A stretch of 61,287 nt of DNA from the NCBI GenBank assembly GCA_017428155.1, contig JAFRRJ010000009.1, forward strand, positions 1-61,287, written 5' to 3'. Made by a program: the position numbers and the translations under genes. The notes under the pieces are model-generated. The model did not search any database and was not told the origin of the DNA. It saw only the letters and a program-made list of their open reading frames with translations. Positions 18,772 through 28,586 of the stretch are shown piece after piece. Positions within the stretch are counted from its first letter, which is position 1, and every line of letters starts with the position of its first letter. Source of the DNA: Clostridiales bacterium (lineage in GTDB: Bacteria > Bacillota > Clostridia > Saccharofermentanales > Saccharofermentanaceae).

Positions 18772-18894
18772 GGAAACAGGGGGAAAATACTGTTTTCGGG
18801 GACTAATAAATTAATATTAATTATTAACAAATCCGTTGTATGTCAGATGTTTGGATGATGAATCCATGTTCAAACCGCAAGTTTGAAGGAGCAA

Positions 18895-18923
18895 TTGACA
18901 AACTCCTGCTTGATAAGTAAAAT
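18895..18923 (+). promoter_or_regulatory. metK promoter
   Basis: A perfect -35 TTGACA (18895-18900), 17 bp, and a -10 TAAAAT (18918-18923). Transcription would start near 18930, about 20 nt before the riboswitch. Confidence 0.8.
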
Positions 18924-18949
18924 CAAATCGCAAAAAACACAGTTCATTG

Positions 18950-19044
18950 CTTATCAAGAGTGGCTATAGGGACCGGCCCGTTAAGAGCCCGGCAACCGCG
19001 GAAAGCAGCGGTGCCAATTCCGGCAGGGAAACCTGAAAGATGAG
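18950..19044 (+). promoter_or_regulatory. SAM-I (S-box) riboswitch aptamer upstream of metK
   Basis: Conserved S-box segments occur in order: CTTATCAAGAG, AGGGAC-GGCCC, GCCCGGCAACC, GTGCCAATTCC-GGCAG, then AACCTGAAAGATGAG. P1 forms between CTTATC (18950-18955) and GATGAG (19039-19044). The RNA binds S-adenosylmethionine and is expected to favour the downstream terminator when SAM is abundant, shutting off metK. Confidence 0.96.
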
Positions 19045-19066
19045 GATCGTTTATATAAAGCGTCGG

Positions 19067-19093
19067 CCTTCTCCTTTCAGGGGGAAGGTTTTT
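19067..19093 (+). terminator. Riboswitch expression-platform terminator
   Basis: Stem CCTTCTCC/GGGGAAGG with loop TTTCAG, followed by TTTTT, placed between the SAM aptamer and the metK start. It is the regulated intrinsic terminator of the S-box. Confidence 0.85.
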
Positions 19094-19128
19094 CATTTAT
19101 TTAAGGCATTGAACGGAAAGGAAAGACA

Positions 19129-20319
19129 ATGAGAAATAAAAAAGGTAATTGGCTGTTCACTTCTGAATCTGTTACGGAGGGGCATCCTGATAAGATCTGT
19201 GATCAGATCTCTGACAGCGTTCTTGATGCGATCCTTGAGCAGGATCCTGCTGCGCGCGTTGCGTGCGAGACTTGCACCACAACCGGCATGGTACTCGTAA
19301 TGGGAGAGATATCAACATCTGCATATGTCGATATTCCTTCAATTGTAAGGAACAAGATAAAGGAGATCGGCTATAACTCCAGCGATATGGGTTTTGACAG
19401 CAATTCATGTGCAGTAATTACATCTATCGACGAGCAGTCTCCCGATATCGCAATGGGTGTTAACGAGTCTTACGAGGCTCGTCACGGCGGTGAGAAGGAA
19501 CTCGATACAGGTGCGGGTGACCAGGGCATGATGTTCGGCTATGCAAACAATGACACACCCGAGTTAATGCCTATGCCGATCTCTCTTGCGCATAAGCTTA
19601 CTATCAGACTTACCGAAGTTCGTAAGAACGGCGCTGATTTCTTAAGACCTGACGGCAAATCACAGGTTACGGTCGAGTATGAGAATGACAAGGTCAAGAG
19701 GATCGATGCTGTTGTTATCTCGACACAACACAGTGCGGACGTTACTCTCGAGTATCTTGAGGATTACATCAGGAAGAATGTTATTGATGCTGTTATCCCC
19801 TCTGATCTTATGGATGAGAATACAAAGATCTATATCAATCCTACAGGCAGATTCGTTGTAGGCGGTCCCCAGGGTGACTCCGGTCTTACAGGAAGAAAGA
19901 TCATCGTTGATACATATGGCGGTTTTGCCCGTCACGGCGGCGGATGCTTCTCCGGCAAGGATCCGACGAAGGTTGACCGTTCCGCATGCTACATGATGCG
20001 TTATATTGCAAAGAACATCGTTGCTTCCGGTCTTGCTTCAGAGTGTGAGGTCCAGGTAGCTTATGCTATCGGCGTTGCAAAGCCGGTATCCGTAATGGTC
20101 GATACTTTTGAGACAGGAAAGATCGCGGATGAGGAGATAACCAGGATCGTTAATAAGGTCTTTGACTTAAGACCCGCTGCGATAATCAGGGATCTTGACC
20201 TCAGAAGACCTATCTATGCTAAGACCGCAAGTTACGGCCACTTCGGAAGAACTGATGTGGATCTTCCGTGGGAGAAGACAGACAAGGCTGAAGAAATCAG
20301 GAAGCTTGCCGGAATCTGA
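19129..20319 (+). CDS. metK: S-adenosylmethionine synthetase
   Basis: MetK makes SAM from methionine and ATP. The 396-residue length is typical. Motifs: [19 protein letters not shown] at the N-terminus, [12 protein letters not shown] near residue 130, and [22 protein letters not shown] near 270 (P-loop-like). GGAAAGGAAAG precedes the ATG. It is controlled by the upstream SAM-I riboswitch and has its own terminator, so it is probably monocistronic. Confidence 0.98.
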   Translation: MRNKKGNWLFTSESVTEGHPDKICDQISDSVLDAILEQDPAARVACETCTTTGMVLVMGEISTSAYVDIPSIVRNKIKEIGYNSSDMGFDSNSCAVITSIDEQSPDIAMGVNESYEARHGGEKELDTGAGDQGMMFGYANNDTPELMPMPISLAHKLTIRLTEVRKNGADFLRPDGKSQVTVEYENDKVKRIDAVVISTQHSADVTLEYLEDYIRKNVIDAVIPSDLMDENTKIYINPTGRFVVGGPQGDSGLTGRKIIVDTYGGFARHGGGCFSGKDPTKVDRSACYMMRYIAKNIVASGLASECEVQVAYAIGVAKPVSVMVDTFETGKIADEEITRIVNKVFDLRPAAIIRDLDLRRPIYAKTASYGHFGRTDVDLPWEKTDKAEEIRKLAGI

Positions 20320-20345
20320 TTTGAGGACAATCTGAGAATATATCT

Positions 20346-20385
20346 GCCCGTCCGATGTGTCATTATCAGACGGGCTTATTGTTTT
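20346..20385 (+). terminator. metK terminator
   Basis: A 7-bp GC-rich stem GCCCGTC/GACGGGC begins 27 bp after the metK stop and runs into TTATTGTTTTG. Confidence 0.8.
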
Positions 20386-20437
20386 GTGCCGGGTTTATTG
20401 TTAGCATTTGTAAAAATCTCTCAAAAGAAGCCGTGCA

Positions 20438-22786
20438 ATGAAGAAGAAACCGGGAGACAGCAAGACTCTTACTTTGTCGGTTGATGATATCGGCAGTGAG
20501 ATCACAGATCAGAAGGTCACCTGTATTAAGGTGTTCTGCCCCAGGAAGGCGAATGATTTCGTCTCCTTTCTTTGTGACGGCAGATTTACTGTGGCGGGCA
20601 AGTCGAAGGTCGATATTGTCGAGGGCGGCACATACATTATCTCGGGCAAGGTAACTGAATGGAACAACAGGCCGCAGGTTACTTTGAAGAAGATAACTGC
20701 TGACGAAGATGCCGGAGAGAGCCTTATCATAGCTTCGTTTCTTGCCGATAATGTAAAAGGTCTCGGCAAGGCTTTATCTGAATCTCTGGCGGAGATGTTC
20801 GGAAGGGAGATCCTTAAGGTTTTAACTGAGACTCCCGAGATTGCCGCTTCAAAGATCAAGGGTTTATCTGTGGAAAGAGCTATTGAGATCTGTGACTGCC
20901 TGGTCGAGGATTTTGATTTCTATGAGCAGGGGCTGGAAGCCAGATTGTTGGGCTTTTCGCAGGCTCAGATAAAGCTTCTTAAGAATCTCGGCAGGCTTGA
21001 CTGCGGGAACATAAGGAAGACACCATTTGACCTGATGGGACACGGCATAGCGGGATTTGATCTGCTCGACAGGATCGCTTCTTCCGAAGGCGTATCCGAG
21101 GTGTCAGCAGAGAGGATCGCAGCGGCGGTCTATCAGGCTTGCATTACTCTTCACGAAGACACAAAGTCAACTTCGCTTAAGCCTTTGGACGTGCGCAAAA
21201 GAGCTTTCGAATATGCAAATAACCGTGAGGCAAAGCTTACATCGGAGCAGTTCTCGGGAGTGTTCAGGGAAGCTGCGGAGTTTGCAATAGATGCAAAGCA
21301 GATTGCGGTATTCAAGTACGATTCCGGAAAATGCGCGATCTGTGATGTTGAAGATCCTGATGCGAGATTTGCCACAATGAGTTATTTTACTTCCGAACTT
21401 GCGATAGAGAGACGGATCAATCAGATGCTGAAGACGAAGACTGTTCCTCCTGCAAGAGACGAGAGTGACAGGATAATGAGAGATGTCGCATCAGACCTCG
21501 GGATAATTCCGGACAGGTCACAGCTTGATGCTCTCTATCTGTGTATGTACAGCCCGATAAGCGTTATTACCGGAGGCCCCGGTACCGGAAAGACCACGAT
21601 TATGGGTGTGCTGGGCGAATACTTCAGGAGGAATAAGATAAGCTGTATTTTTGCTGCGCCGACAGGAAGAGCTGCAAAGAAGCTCTCTGAAGCATGCGGA
21701 AGCGAGGCTTCAACTATACATAGGCTGCTTGGCGTAAGGAAGACTATAGAATCAGACGACGAGGAACTCCTTCCGGCTGACAGGGCCGGACAGTACAACA
21801 GTCTGCTGTTCGTTCATGGAAAAGATAATCCTATACATTGCCGCGTTATCGTAATCGATGAGATGAGCATGGTCGACACAATGCTGTTCAGACATCTGCT
21901 CGATGCAGCAGACAAGGGTACATCGTTAATACTTGTCGGAGATCCGGATCAGCTTCCATCAGTCGGCTGCGGAGATATCTTAAGGGATCTCTTATCCTGC
22001 GGTTCGATACCGAAGGTTAAGCTCGAGGCTCTTCACAGACAATCTGACGACGGCAGCATTGCATCCAATGCAGGGCTCATACTTGAAGGGCATGAACCCA
22101 AATGCATGGATAAGGATTTTGAGGTTATAAGCTGCGGTAGCGAAGAGGAGGCTCAGGAGACTATCGTAAGGCTGATGCTTGAGCATAAAGAAGAGGACCT
22201 TATCTGTCTTACTCCGACAAAGAACGAGAATGTTTTATTGGGAACTGTGCAGCTTAATAAGCTGATACAGTCTCTGGAAGTCAAAGACGACCTTAAAGTC
22301 ATTAAGAGGGGGCAGAGTCTTGTACTCCATGTAGGCGATAAGGTTATGCAGAATAAGAATGATTATTCTACTGAATGGATAGATCCCGTGACAGGTGAGG
22401 TGCTTCAGGGTATCTTTAACGGCGAGCTCGGCGTGGTAACGGATATTGATCCCCTTAAATCAAGTGTTACCATTACTTTCGATGAAGGAAAGACAGCCGA
22501 GTACAAAGGCAAGATGCTGGAGAATATCGACCTTGCATATTCCGTAACGGTTCATAAGTCCCAGGGCTGTGAGTTTGACCGCGTCATAATCGCTCTTGGC
22601 AAGATGAATCCGCTCCTTTATAAGCGCAGTCTGCTTTATACGGCAGTTACGCGTGGCAAGATGAACGTAACAATTGTAGAACTTGAAGGAACACTTGCCA
22701 AATTCTTAAGAAGCCCCAAGGGTGATACAAGAGACACCTGTTTAAGAGATCTTCTTAAGACAGTGGATTACAGAAGAAATAAATGA
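20438..22786 (+). CDS. recD2: RecD2-type ATP-dependent DNA helicase
   Basis: A 782-residue SF1B 5'-3' helicase. The N-terminal OB-like domain (about 1-90) and helix-hairpin-helix region precede the motor. Walker A is TGGPGTGKTTIM (379-386 core), Walker B is VIDEMSMVD, and the C-terminal UvrD-like motif is AYSVTVHKSQGCEFDRVI. The stand-alone RecD2 form acts in repair without RecBC. The ribosome site is weak (AAAAGAAG). The stop overlaps the comFC start (ATGA), so the two genes are cotranscribed. Confidence 0.93.
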   Translation: MKKKPGDSKTLTLSVDDIGSEITDQKVTCIKVFCPRKANDFVSFLCDGRFTVAGKSKVDIVEGGTYIISGKVTEWNNRPQVTLKKITADEDAGESLIIASFLADNVKGLGKALSESLAEMFGREILKVLTETPEIAASKIKGLSVERAIEICDCLVEDFDFYEQGLEARLLGFSQAQIKLLKNLGRLDCGNIRKTPFDLMGHGIAGFDLLDRIASSEGVSEVSAERIAAAVYQACITLHEDTKSTSLKPLDVRKRAFEYANNREAKLTSEQFSGVFREAAEFAIDAKQIAVFKYDSGKCAICDVEDPDARFATMSYFTSELAIERRINQMLKTKTVPPARDESDRIMRDVASDLGIIPDRSQLDALYLCMYSPISVITGGPGTGKTTIMGVLGEYFRRNKISCIFAAPTGRAAKKLSEACGSEASTIHRLLGVRKTIESDDEELLPADRAGQYNSLLFVHGKDNPIHCRVIVIDEMSMVDTMLFRHLLDAADKGTSLILVGDPDQLPSVGCGDILRDLLSCGSIPKVKLEALHRQSDDGSIASNAGLILEGHEPKCMDKDFEVISCGSEEEAQETIVRLMLEHKEEDLICLTPTKNENVLLGTVQLNKLIQSLEVKDDLKVIKRGQSLVLHVGDKVMQNKNDYSTEWIDPVTGEVLQGIFNGELGVVTDIDPLKSSVTITFDEGKTAEYKGKMLENIDLAYSVTVHKSQGCEFDRVIIALGKMNPLLYKRSLLYTAVTRGKMNVTIVELEGTLAKFLRSPKGDTRDTCLRDLLKTVDYRRNK

Positions 22787-23592
22787 CAGGCACGCGTCAT
22801 GAGAACAGCGTTTATTCACTTTCAGAAAGTATAAGACAGGCATATAAGGGGGCTGTAGATCTTATCCTTCCGTATAAGTGTGCTGTTTGCGGCAGTGTAT
22901 CGGATACGGATGAACGCTTCGGAGAATACAGCAGACTATATGAGGAATTGTATGGCGTAAGATCCGGGCTTCATATCTGCGGCAAATGTCTGTCGTCGCT
23001 TAATCCCCTGGAGGAGAGCAAAAGATGGTTCCTTTGTCTTTCCAACCCTGTCGAGAATGATCCCTGCCCGGGACTTCCACTGTATATGCCTTTCCCGTAC
23101 CGGGGTTTGGTTGAGAAGGCTGTCCCTGAGATAAAGTTCGGCAAAAAGATCGAACTTGCAAGGCTTTTTGGAGCAATACTCGGATCTTATATCTTTAGTG
23201 AAGGGATCAGGGCGGATCTGATCGTTCCGGTACCTCTGTCGGAGGAGAGATTAGCCGAGAGAGGATTTAATCAGGCTTATGAGATCGCATTCCTCGTATC
23301 AAAGATCGCGGGGATACCGCTTGCTGACGGTTGCCTTATAAGGACAAGAGATACCAGAAGACAGTCGGAGATAAAAGATATTAACAGGCGTGCCGTCAAT
23401 GTGAGGGGAGCCTTTGACGCGGGCAGTAATTGGGATGTAGAAGGGCTTACTGTAATTGTTGTTGATGATGTCGCAACAACCGGCGCAACACTCCATGAAG
23501 CGGCGAAAGTTCTATATAAAGCCGGAGCGGCAAAGGTTCTGTGTATCGCGTTTGCGGGAAACAGGACATTAAAGAATGCCGAGCCGTTCTGA
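22783..23592 (+). CDS. comFC: ComF family protein (phosphoribosyltransferase-like, DNA uptake)
   Basis: A 269-residue ComFC homologue. The N-terminus has zinc-finger cysteines (CAVCGS, CGKC). The C-terminal half is a type I phosphoribosyltransferase fold with PRPP loop VIVVDDVATTGATLHEAAKVL (residues split around 225-245) and RGFNQAYEIA. In competent bacteria ComFC is needed for uptake of single-stranded DNA; many non-competent species also keep it. It overlaps recD2 by 4 nt. ComEA is found 17 kb downstream. Confidence 0.92.
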   Translation: MTGTRHENSVYSLSESIRQAYKGAVDLILPYKCAVCGSVSDTDERFGEYSRLYEELYGVRSGLHICGKCLSSLNPLEESKRWFLCLSNPVENDPCPGLPLYMPFPYRGLVEKAVPEIKFGKKIELARLFGAILGSYIFSEGIRADLIVPVPLSEERLAERGFNQAYEIAFLVSKIAGIPLADGCLIRTRDTRRQSEIKDINRRAVNVRGAFDAGSNWDVEGLTVIVVDDVATTGATLHEAAKVLYKAGAAKVLCIAFAGNRTLKNAEPF

Positions 23593-23687
23593 TCATTCCC
23601 GTAATCGCGTTTTCTCCGGTTCTGACACAAAAAATACACAACTTATTTCTATACTCGGATCATAGGGAACACATATGTGTGAATAGC

Positions 23688-23707
23688 CCCGTTGTTCAGA
23701 CAACGGG
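23688..23707. repeat. Perfect 8-bp stem-loop in the leader of the first lipoprotein gene
   Basis: CCCGTTGT and ACAACGGG are separated by TCAG. No T run follows, so it is not an obvious terminator. It lies about 45 bp upstream of the lipoprotein start and could be an operator or an mRNA leader hairpin. Confidence 0.5.
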
Positions 23708-23750
23708 CGCCATTATGAATCCTAAACCAAACCGGATGGGGGATTTGTTT

Positions 23751-26135
23751 ATGAAGAAGATCAGATTTGCTGCTTTGGCTATGGCTGCCGCCATGCTTAT
23801 GACGATGCTTGCATCCTGTTCGGCTGAGAAGAAAAGCCGTAAGGTAGTCAAAGAAGATGATCCCTGGTACGATTCGGTCAAGTTCAAACTTGATAAAGAC
23901 GTCCGGACAAACGATGACGTTGATACCGGTGTGTGTACAAGCAGTGACAACATTTTCGCGCTTTATTGTGCTTCGGGTGATATGTGGGGAAGTTCCAGAA
24001 CTGTTCTTGACATGTATGATTTCGAAGGAGCTATGGTCAGCAGGCAGGAGGTATCTTTTCCGGATAATCTCTATGTGCAGAGGATCTATGCTCTAAGAGC
24101 CGATAATGAAGGAGGAAAAATAAATGCTGTCCTTCAGGTAAATTCTCCCGGCAGACACGGAGCTGTTTTTGCGGACATTGATACTAAGACCGGCATTGTG
24201 TCAAACATTGAGGATCTGTACAGCGGGAAAGCAAAAAAGGCAAAGGGGACAAGTTACTCGACTGACATTATTTCTTTTGTGGGAGATTATACAGTAGTGC
24301 TGTTGATGGGGGATATTATCGGCGGAGTAGCCGGTTGGAAACTTATGCTCTTCAAGGATAAGGAGTATGTCACGGAACTTGATCTTTCAGCAGTGAGTAT
24401 CCTTTACTTTTTTGACGGTTTTTCCATAGATGAATCTGCCGGTTCCCTGTATGCGGCAGGTTTTGAAGCCGGTGGTGCGGTCGTCTCTATGGAGTTTGAT
24501 CTAAGAACCGGACAAATGAAGAACCATTGTAACTCTCAAGGTTCAAATGATAATAAGATCAACTTGGCCGAATACACGGCAACGAACAACGGAGAGCTGT
24601 GTAAGATCGATTCGCTCGGAAACATAATGAAGGTCGATGTGAACACAATGACTCCGGAGACCGTGATAGATACCAACTGGTATACGCCGTATTTCAGTTC
24701 TTTAAACACAGAAGGTTATGGTTCTTATTCCTGGATCCTGAGCTGTACCGGTGAACGGACGGTCATTCTGGGAACTGAGTCGAGAGCATATTCGGATTGG
24801 AGCTACTTCTACTATAACTACATAACAGTGCTCACTAAGGCGGAAAAGAATCCCCATGCGGGAAAGGAGATCATTGAGCTTGCATTGCCTTCTAAGTCTG
24901 AAGTCTCAGGCTATCTTGCAAGTGCGGTTTTCGAATTCAATAAAACAGATGATGAATACCTTATCAGGGTCTGGGACAAGTCTAAGACCGGATATACATT
25001 AGGAAGGATCATTGAAACTTCCGAGAATGGTGATGCGGAACTTTACGGGATGATCCAGGAGCTTAAAGGCGATGAAGCACCGGATATTGCCGTAGGAATC
25101 CAGAAGAATTATGCAATGCGGGACGATGTCTTTATGGATATTACGGGATTCCTGGATCAGGAAGTTATGGACAAACAGTTCGGTAATATTTTCGAGGCAG
25201 GAAGGATCAACGGGAAACTGTATTTTCTTCCGGTAACGCTTGAGATAGAGGGGTTTGTCATAGATTCAGAGCTTTTGAAAGACGGTGCTGCAGGCTTAAC
25301 CTTTGATGAATATGACAAGCTGGTAAAAGAAGATCTTAACGGCTTCTCGCCATATGACTATCCTTATTCGGAGGCTTATAACAAACGATCATTTCTTCTG
25401 TCCTGCATAGACACGAAAAGTGCTATTGACAAAGATAAGATCGAATTCGGAACGGATCAGTTCCGTAAGGCAGCAGAATATGCTAAAGACAACTTCCAGT
25501 ACGATGATCTCAGCAGTACACCACGCGAATATCTTTTTGATATTGATACCAGGGAGAGAAGTAAATGTTACTATGCAAAGATCAGTGATTATATTGATTT
25601 TGTGCATGCCTGCTATAAGTCTGACGGTCATTATGTCATTATCGGAACACCTTCAGAAGATGCAACAGGACCGAGATTTAAAGCTCTTGAGACGATATCT
25701 GTATCTGCAACCACGGATGTAAAGGAAGGCTGCAGGAAGTTTTTGAATTACCTATTCTCGGGGACTGCCTTTAGTTCCGGTGATTGTGATTTCCTGAATA
25801 TAGTGACTAACAAAGAGATCATGAATAAAAACATAGAAACACTCTCAAAGCATAATAACGATGCTTACGACAGTTTCCTGTCTGCTGAAAAAAGTGCGGC
25901 GATAATCGTCCCTGCGAATGTGAAAATGGCAAACGGAGATAAGTATGCAACCGATGATATGCGTGAGAGCTTCCTGAACAGTATGTCAACGATCTCTACA
26001 TATAATTACGAGGATACCGATATCGTCAGATTTGTAATGGAGGAGATCGCACCTTACTATGCCGGCGACCGCTCGCTTGACGATGTTGTCAGGTATCTGA
26101 ATGACAGAGTGTCCAAATACGTTAGAGAGATGTAA
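23751..26135 (+). CDS. Large lipoprotein with C-terminal solute-binding-like domain (paralogue 1)
   Basis: A 794-residue exported lipoprotein. The signal peptide MKKIRFAALAMAAAMLMTMLASC ends in lipobox LASC. Residues ~50-390 are beta-rich with repeated propeller-like segments (ALYCASGDMWGSSR). From ~410 the sequence resembles extracellular sugar-binding proteins: AVFEFNKTDDEYLIRVWDK, EAPDIAVG, FLPVTLEIEGFVID. The start is set by GGGGGA 7 nt before ATG 23751; an upstream in-frame start would add 70 unrelated residues. No permease genes accompany it. A paralogue follows 73 bp later. Confidence 0.85.
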   Translation: MKKIRFAALAMAAAMLMTMLASCSAEKKSRKVVKEDDPWYDSVKFKLDKDVRTNDDVDTGVCTSSDNIFALYCASGDMWGSSRTVLDMYDFEGAMVSRQEVSFPDNLYVQRIYALRADNEGGKINAVLQVNSPGRHGAVFADIDTKTGIVSNIEDLYSGKAKKAKGTSYSTDIISFVGDYTVVLLMGDIIGGVAGWKLMLFKDKEYVTELDLSAVSILYFFDGFSIDESAGSLYAAGFEAGGAVVSMEFDLRTGQMKNHCNSQGSNDNKINLAEYTATNNGELCKIDSLGNIMKVDVNTMTPETVIDTNWYTPYFSSLNTEGYGSYSWILSCTGERTVILGTESRAYSDWSYFYYNYITVLTKAEKNPHAGKEIIELALPSKSEVSGYLASAVFEFNKTDDEYLIRVWDKSKTGYTLGRIIETSENGDAELYGMIQELKGDEAPDIAVGIQKNYAMRDDVFMDITGFLDQEVMDKQFGNIFEAGRINGKLYFLPVTLEIEGFVIDSELLKDGAAGLTFDEYDKLVKEDLNGFSPYDYPYSEAYNKRSFLLSCIDTKSAIDKDKIEFGTDQFRKAAEYAKDNFQYDDLSSTPREYLFDIDTRERSKCYYAKISDYIDFVHACYKSDGHYVIIGTPSEDATGPRFKALETISVSATTDVKEGCRKFLNYLFSGTAFSSGDCDFLNIVTNKEIMNKNIETLSKHNNDAYDSFLSAEKSAAIIVPANVKMANGDKYATDDMRESFLNSMSTISTYNYEDTDIVRFVMEEIAPYYAGDRSLDDVVRYLNDRVSKYVREM

Positions 26136-26208
26136 CCGCTTAATGGAGCATTTGATCCTTTAAGCTCGAAAAAATACTCGAGGATAAAATGAAAGTGGGG
26201 AGTTTGAT

Positions 26209-28584
26209 ATAAGAAAAATAAGATTTCCAGCTGTTGTAATGGCTATTGTTATGTTGATGCCGGCGCTTATGTCATGCCGGGGTGTCAAGACAAAGAAAGA
26301 TGTGGTCAAAGAAGATGATCCGTGGTTTGAAACGACCAGATTCAAACTTGATAAAGACATAAGAAAATATGAGACGGTGGGGGATTCTGAAGTTTGTACA
26401 AGTAATGACCGCCTGTTCTCCATTTATCCTTTGACCAAGGATACGTGGGGCTCATGCAGAACCGTTCTTGATACGTATGATTTTGCCGGTAATCTGCTGG
26501 AGCGTAAGGAACTCTCATGTCCTGACGGCTTCCGTGTTCAAAGCATATATTCTGCCGGTTCCGATCCTGAAGGTAAAACCATAAAAGCCGGTGTTTACCT
26601 GAATTCTTCCGGGAAACGTTTTCAGGCTTTTATTGATATCGATACGGAAACAGGTGCTGTATCGAATATAAAAGATATCTTTGAAAAAGGAAATACCTTC
26701 TTAAACGATGTCTGGGACATAGATCTTGCAGGAGATTATGCAGTCGTGACATGTGATGACAGCTTCAATAAACCGGAGTTATCTTTTTCCATGATACTGT
26801 TTAAGAATTCGGAATTAGTAAGTGAGCTGGATATGTCGGCAGTTCACATCAATTACATTTATGAAGGCGTCTCGATAGATCAGTCCACAGATTCATTATA
26901 TGTGGCCGGTCTGGAAAATGGTGAAAACCTTATCATGGAATTTGATCTGAATAACGGTAAGCTTAAGGACAAAAGACACCCCGGAGATCCGGATGATAAG
27001 AAGGCCAATATAGCGGAATACAGGGCGACCGGCAACGGTGATCTTTGCAGACTTGATTCTTCAGGGAACATAATGAAAGCCGATATTAATACAATGATCC
27101 CGGAGACTGTGATCGATGCCACATGGTACACACCGTTTTGTAATCCGTTGTTTACTGGAGATATCAATACCTCTACAGGAATCCTGAGCTGTACTGATGA
27201 CAGAACGGTCATTCTGGACAGTGTCACTGAATCATATGGCTTGTTCGACTCAAAAACATATGAGTACATTACAGTGCTTGAGAAAGCAGAAAGGAATCCT
27301 CATGCTGGCAAGGAGATCATTGAGATCGCTCTTTGCTTTGCATATACCGGAGTCTCGGATTATCTGTCTAAGGCAATATATGAGTTCAACAAAGCAGACA
27401 ATGAATACCTAATAAGGCTTTGGGATAAGCATAAGTCCGGATACACATTAGGAACGGGATTCGTAGGAGCAGGTAGTGATGAATCGGAAGGATATGCGCT
27501 CCTCGAGGATGTCAAAGGCATCGAGGGACCGGATATCGTTATCAATGCACCGAACCGGTTAGCGATGCAGGATGATGTGCTTATGGATCTGACCGGATTC
27601 CTTGAACCTGAAGTTATGGAAAAACAGTACGGAAATATCATTGAGGCAGGGAGGACTGGCGGCGAGCTTAGCTTCCTTCCGGTGGTCCTTGAGATTGAAG
27701 GGCTGGTTATTAACGCGGATCTTATAAAAGACGGTGCATCCGGAATCACTTTCGAAGAATTCGACAGGATGATAAAAGAGGATCTTAACGGTTTCTGTCC
27801 TTATGATTATCCTTATTCTTTCGATTACAATAAAGTTTCGTTTGTCAGATCCTGCATAGATACCCGAAGCGCTGTCAGCGGAGATACTATTGAATTCGGA
27901 ACAGACCAGTTCCGTTCAGCTGTCGAATACGCAAAAGATAACTTTATTTATGACGACGTGCTCAGCATCCCTGCTGAATACGCATATGATTATCAGCACA
28001 GACAAAAGACCGAATGCTGTTATACAAAAATAACGGATTATCTGGATTTTGTAACCGCATGCTATAAGCAGGACGGACACTATGTCATTATCGGAACCCC
28101 CTCTACTGATGCATCAGGTCCGAGGTTTAATGCTGTTGAGACTGTCTCTGTATTGGCCGGTACTGATGTAAAAGACGGCTGCAGCAAATTCATAAATTTC
28201 CTTTTCGCGGGAAAAGCCTTTGATTCCGGTGAATGCGGTTTCAGGAATATAGTTACTAACAAGGAGATCATGAGCAGAAATACTGAAATCCTCACGGAAC
28301 GCAATAACGAGGTGTACGATCAGTATCTTAAGTCGAAAGATTCCGGGGTGATCAGAGTTGATGTTAGCGCGGAAAGGGCTGAAGGCGATAAGTTTGCAAC
28401 GGATGATATGCTGGAAAGCTTCCTTAGCAGCATGTCGACGATCTCCAACTGCTATTACGAAGATGATGAGATATATGTATTCATCAGGGAAGAGACTTTA
28501 CCATACTATGCAGGAGACAGGTCTCTTGATGATGTAATAAAGATCCTGAATGACAGGACGACAAAATATATCAGGGAGATATAG
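26209..28584 (+). CDS. Large lipoprotein with C-terminal solute-binding-like domain (paralogue 2, non-canonical start)
   Basis: A tandem paralogue of the preceding lipoprotein with the same layout: signal peptide and lipobox LMSC, beta-rich N-terminal half, solute-binding-like C-terminal half (FLPVVLEIEGLVI). Aligning the two leaders, ATG of copy 1 corresponds to ATA at 26209 here, followed by the matching RKIRF, and a GGGGAG ribosome site sits 7 nt upstream. The first in-frame ATG is 26239, which would delete the basic n-region of the signal peptide. A 7-codon upstream mini-ORF (26189-26212) ends on the ATA codon (ATAA). The gene may use AUA, may be poorly expressed, or may carry a start mutation. 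Confidence 0.75.
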   Translation: MRKIRFPAVVMAIVMLMPALMSCRGVKTKKDVVKEDDPWFETTRFKLDKDIRKYETVGDSEVCTSNDRLFSIYPLTKDTWGSCRTVLDTYDFAGNLLERKELSCPDGFRVQSIYSAGSDPEGKTIKAGVYLNSSGKRFQAFIDIDTETGAVSNIKDIFEKGNTFLNDVWDIDLAGDYAVVTCDDSFNKPELSFSMILFKNSELVSELDMSAVHINYIYEGVSIDQSTDSLYVAGLENGENLIMEFDLNNGKLKDKRHPGDPDDKKANIAEYRATGNGDLCRLDSSGNIMKADINTMIPETVIDATWYTPFCNPLFTGDINTSTGILSCTDDRTVILDSVTESYGLFDSKTYEYITVLEKAERNPHAGKEIIEIALCFAYTGVSDYLSKAIYEFNKADNEYLIRLWDKHKSGYTLGTGFVGAGSDESEGYALLEDVKGIEGPDIVINAPNRLAMQDDVLMDLTGFLEPEVMEKQYGNIIEAGRTGGELSFLPVVLEIEGLVINADLIKDGASGITFEEFDRMIKEDLNGFCPYDYPYSFDYNKVSFVRSCIDTRSAVSGDTIEFGTDQFRSAVEYAKDNFIYDDVLSIPAEYAYDYQHRQKTECCYTKITDYLDFVTACYKQDGHYVIIGTPSTDASGPRFNAVETVSVLAGTDVKDGCSKFINFLFAGKAFDSGECGFRNIVTNKEIMSRNTEILTERNNEVYDQYLKSKDSGVIRVDVSAERAEGDKFATDDMLESFLSSMSTISNCYYEDDEIYVFIREETLPYYAGDRSLDDVIKILNDRTTKYIREI

Positions 28585-28586
28585 CT

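Noticed and set aside
23541..23750. 70-residue N-terminal extension of the first lipoprotein
   Set aside because: The extension overlaps comFC, and the ATG at 23751 has a ribosome site and begins a perfect lipoprotein signal peptide.
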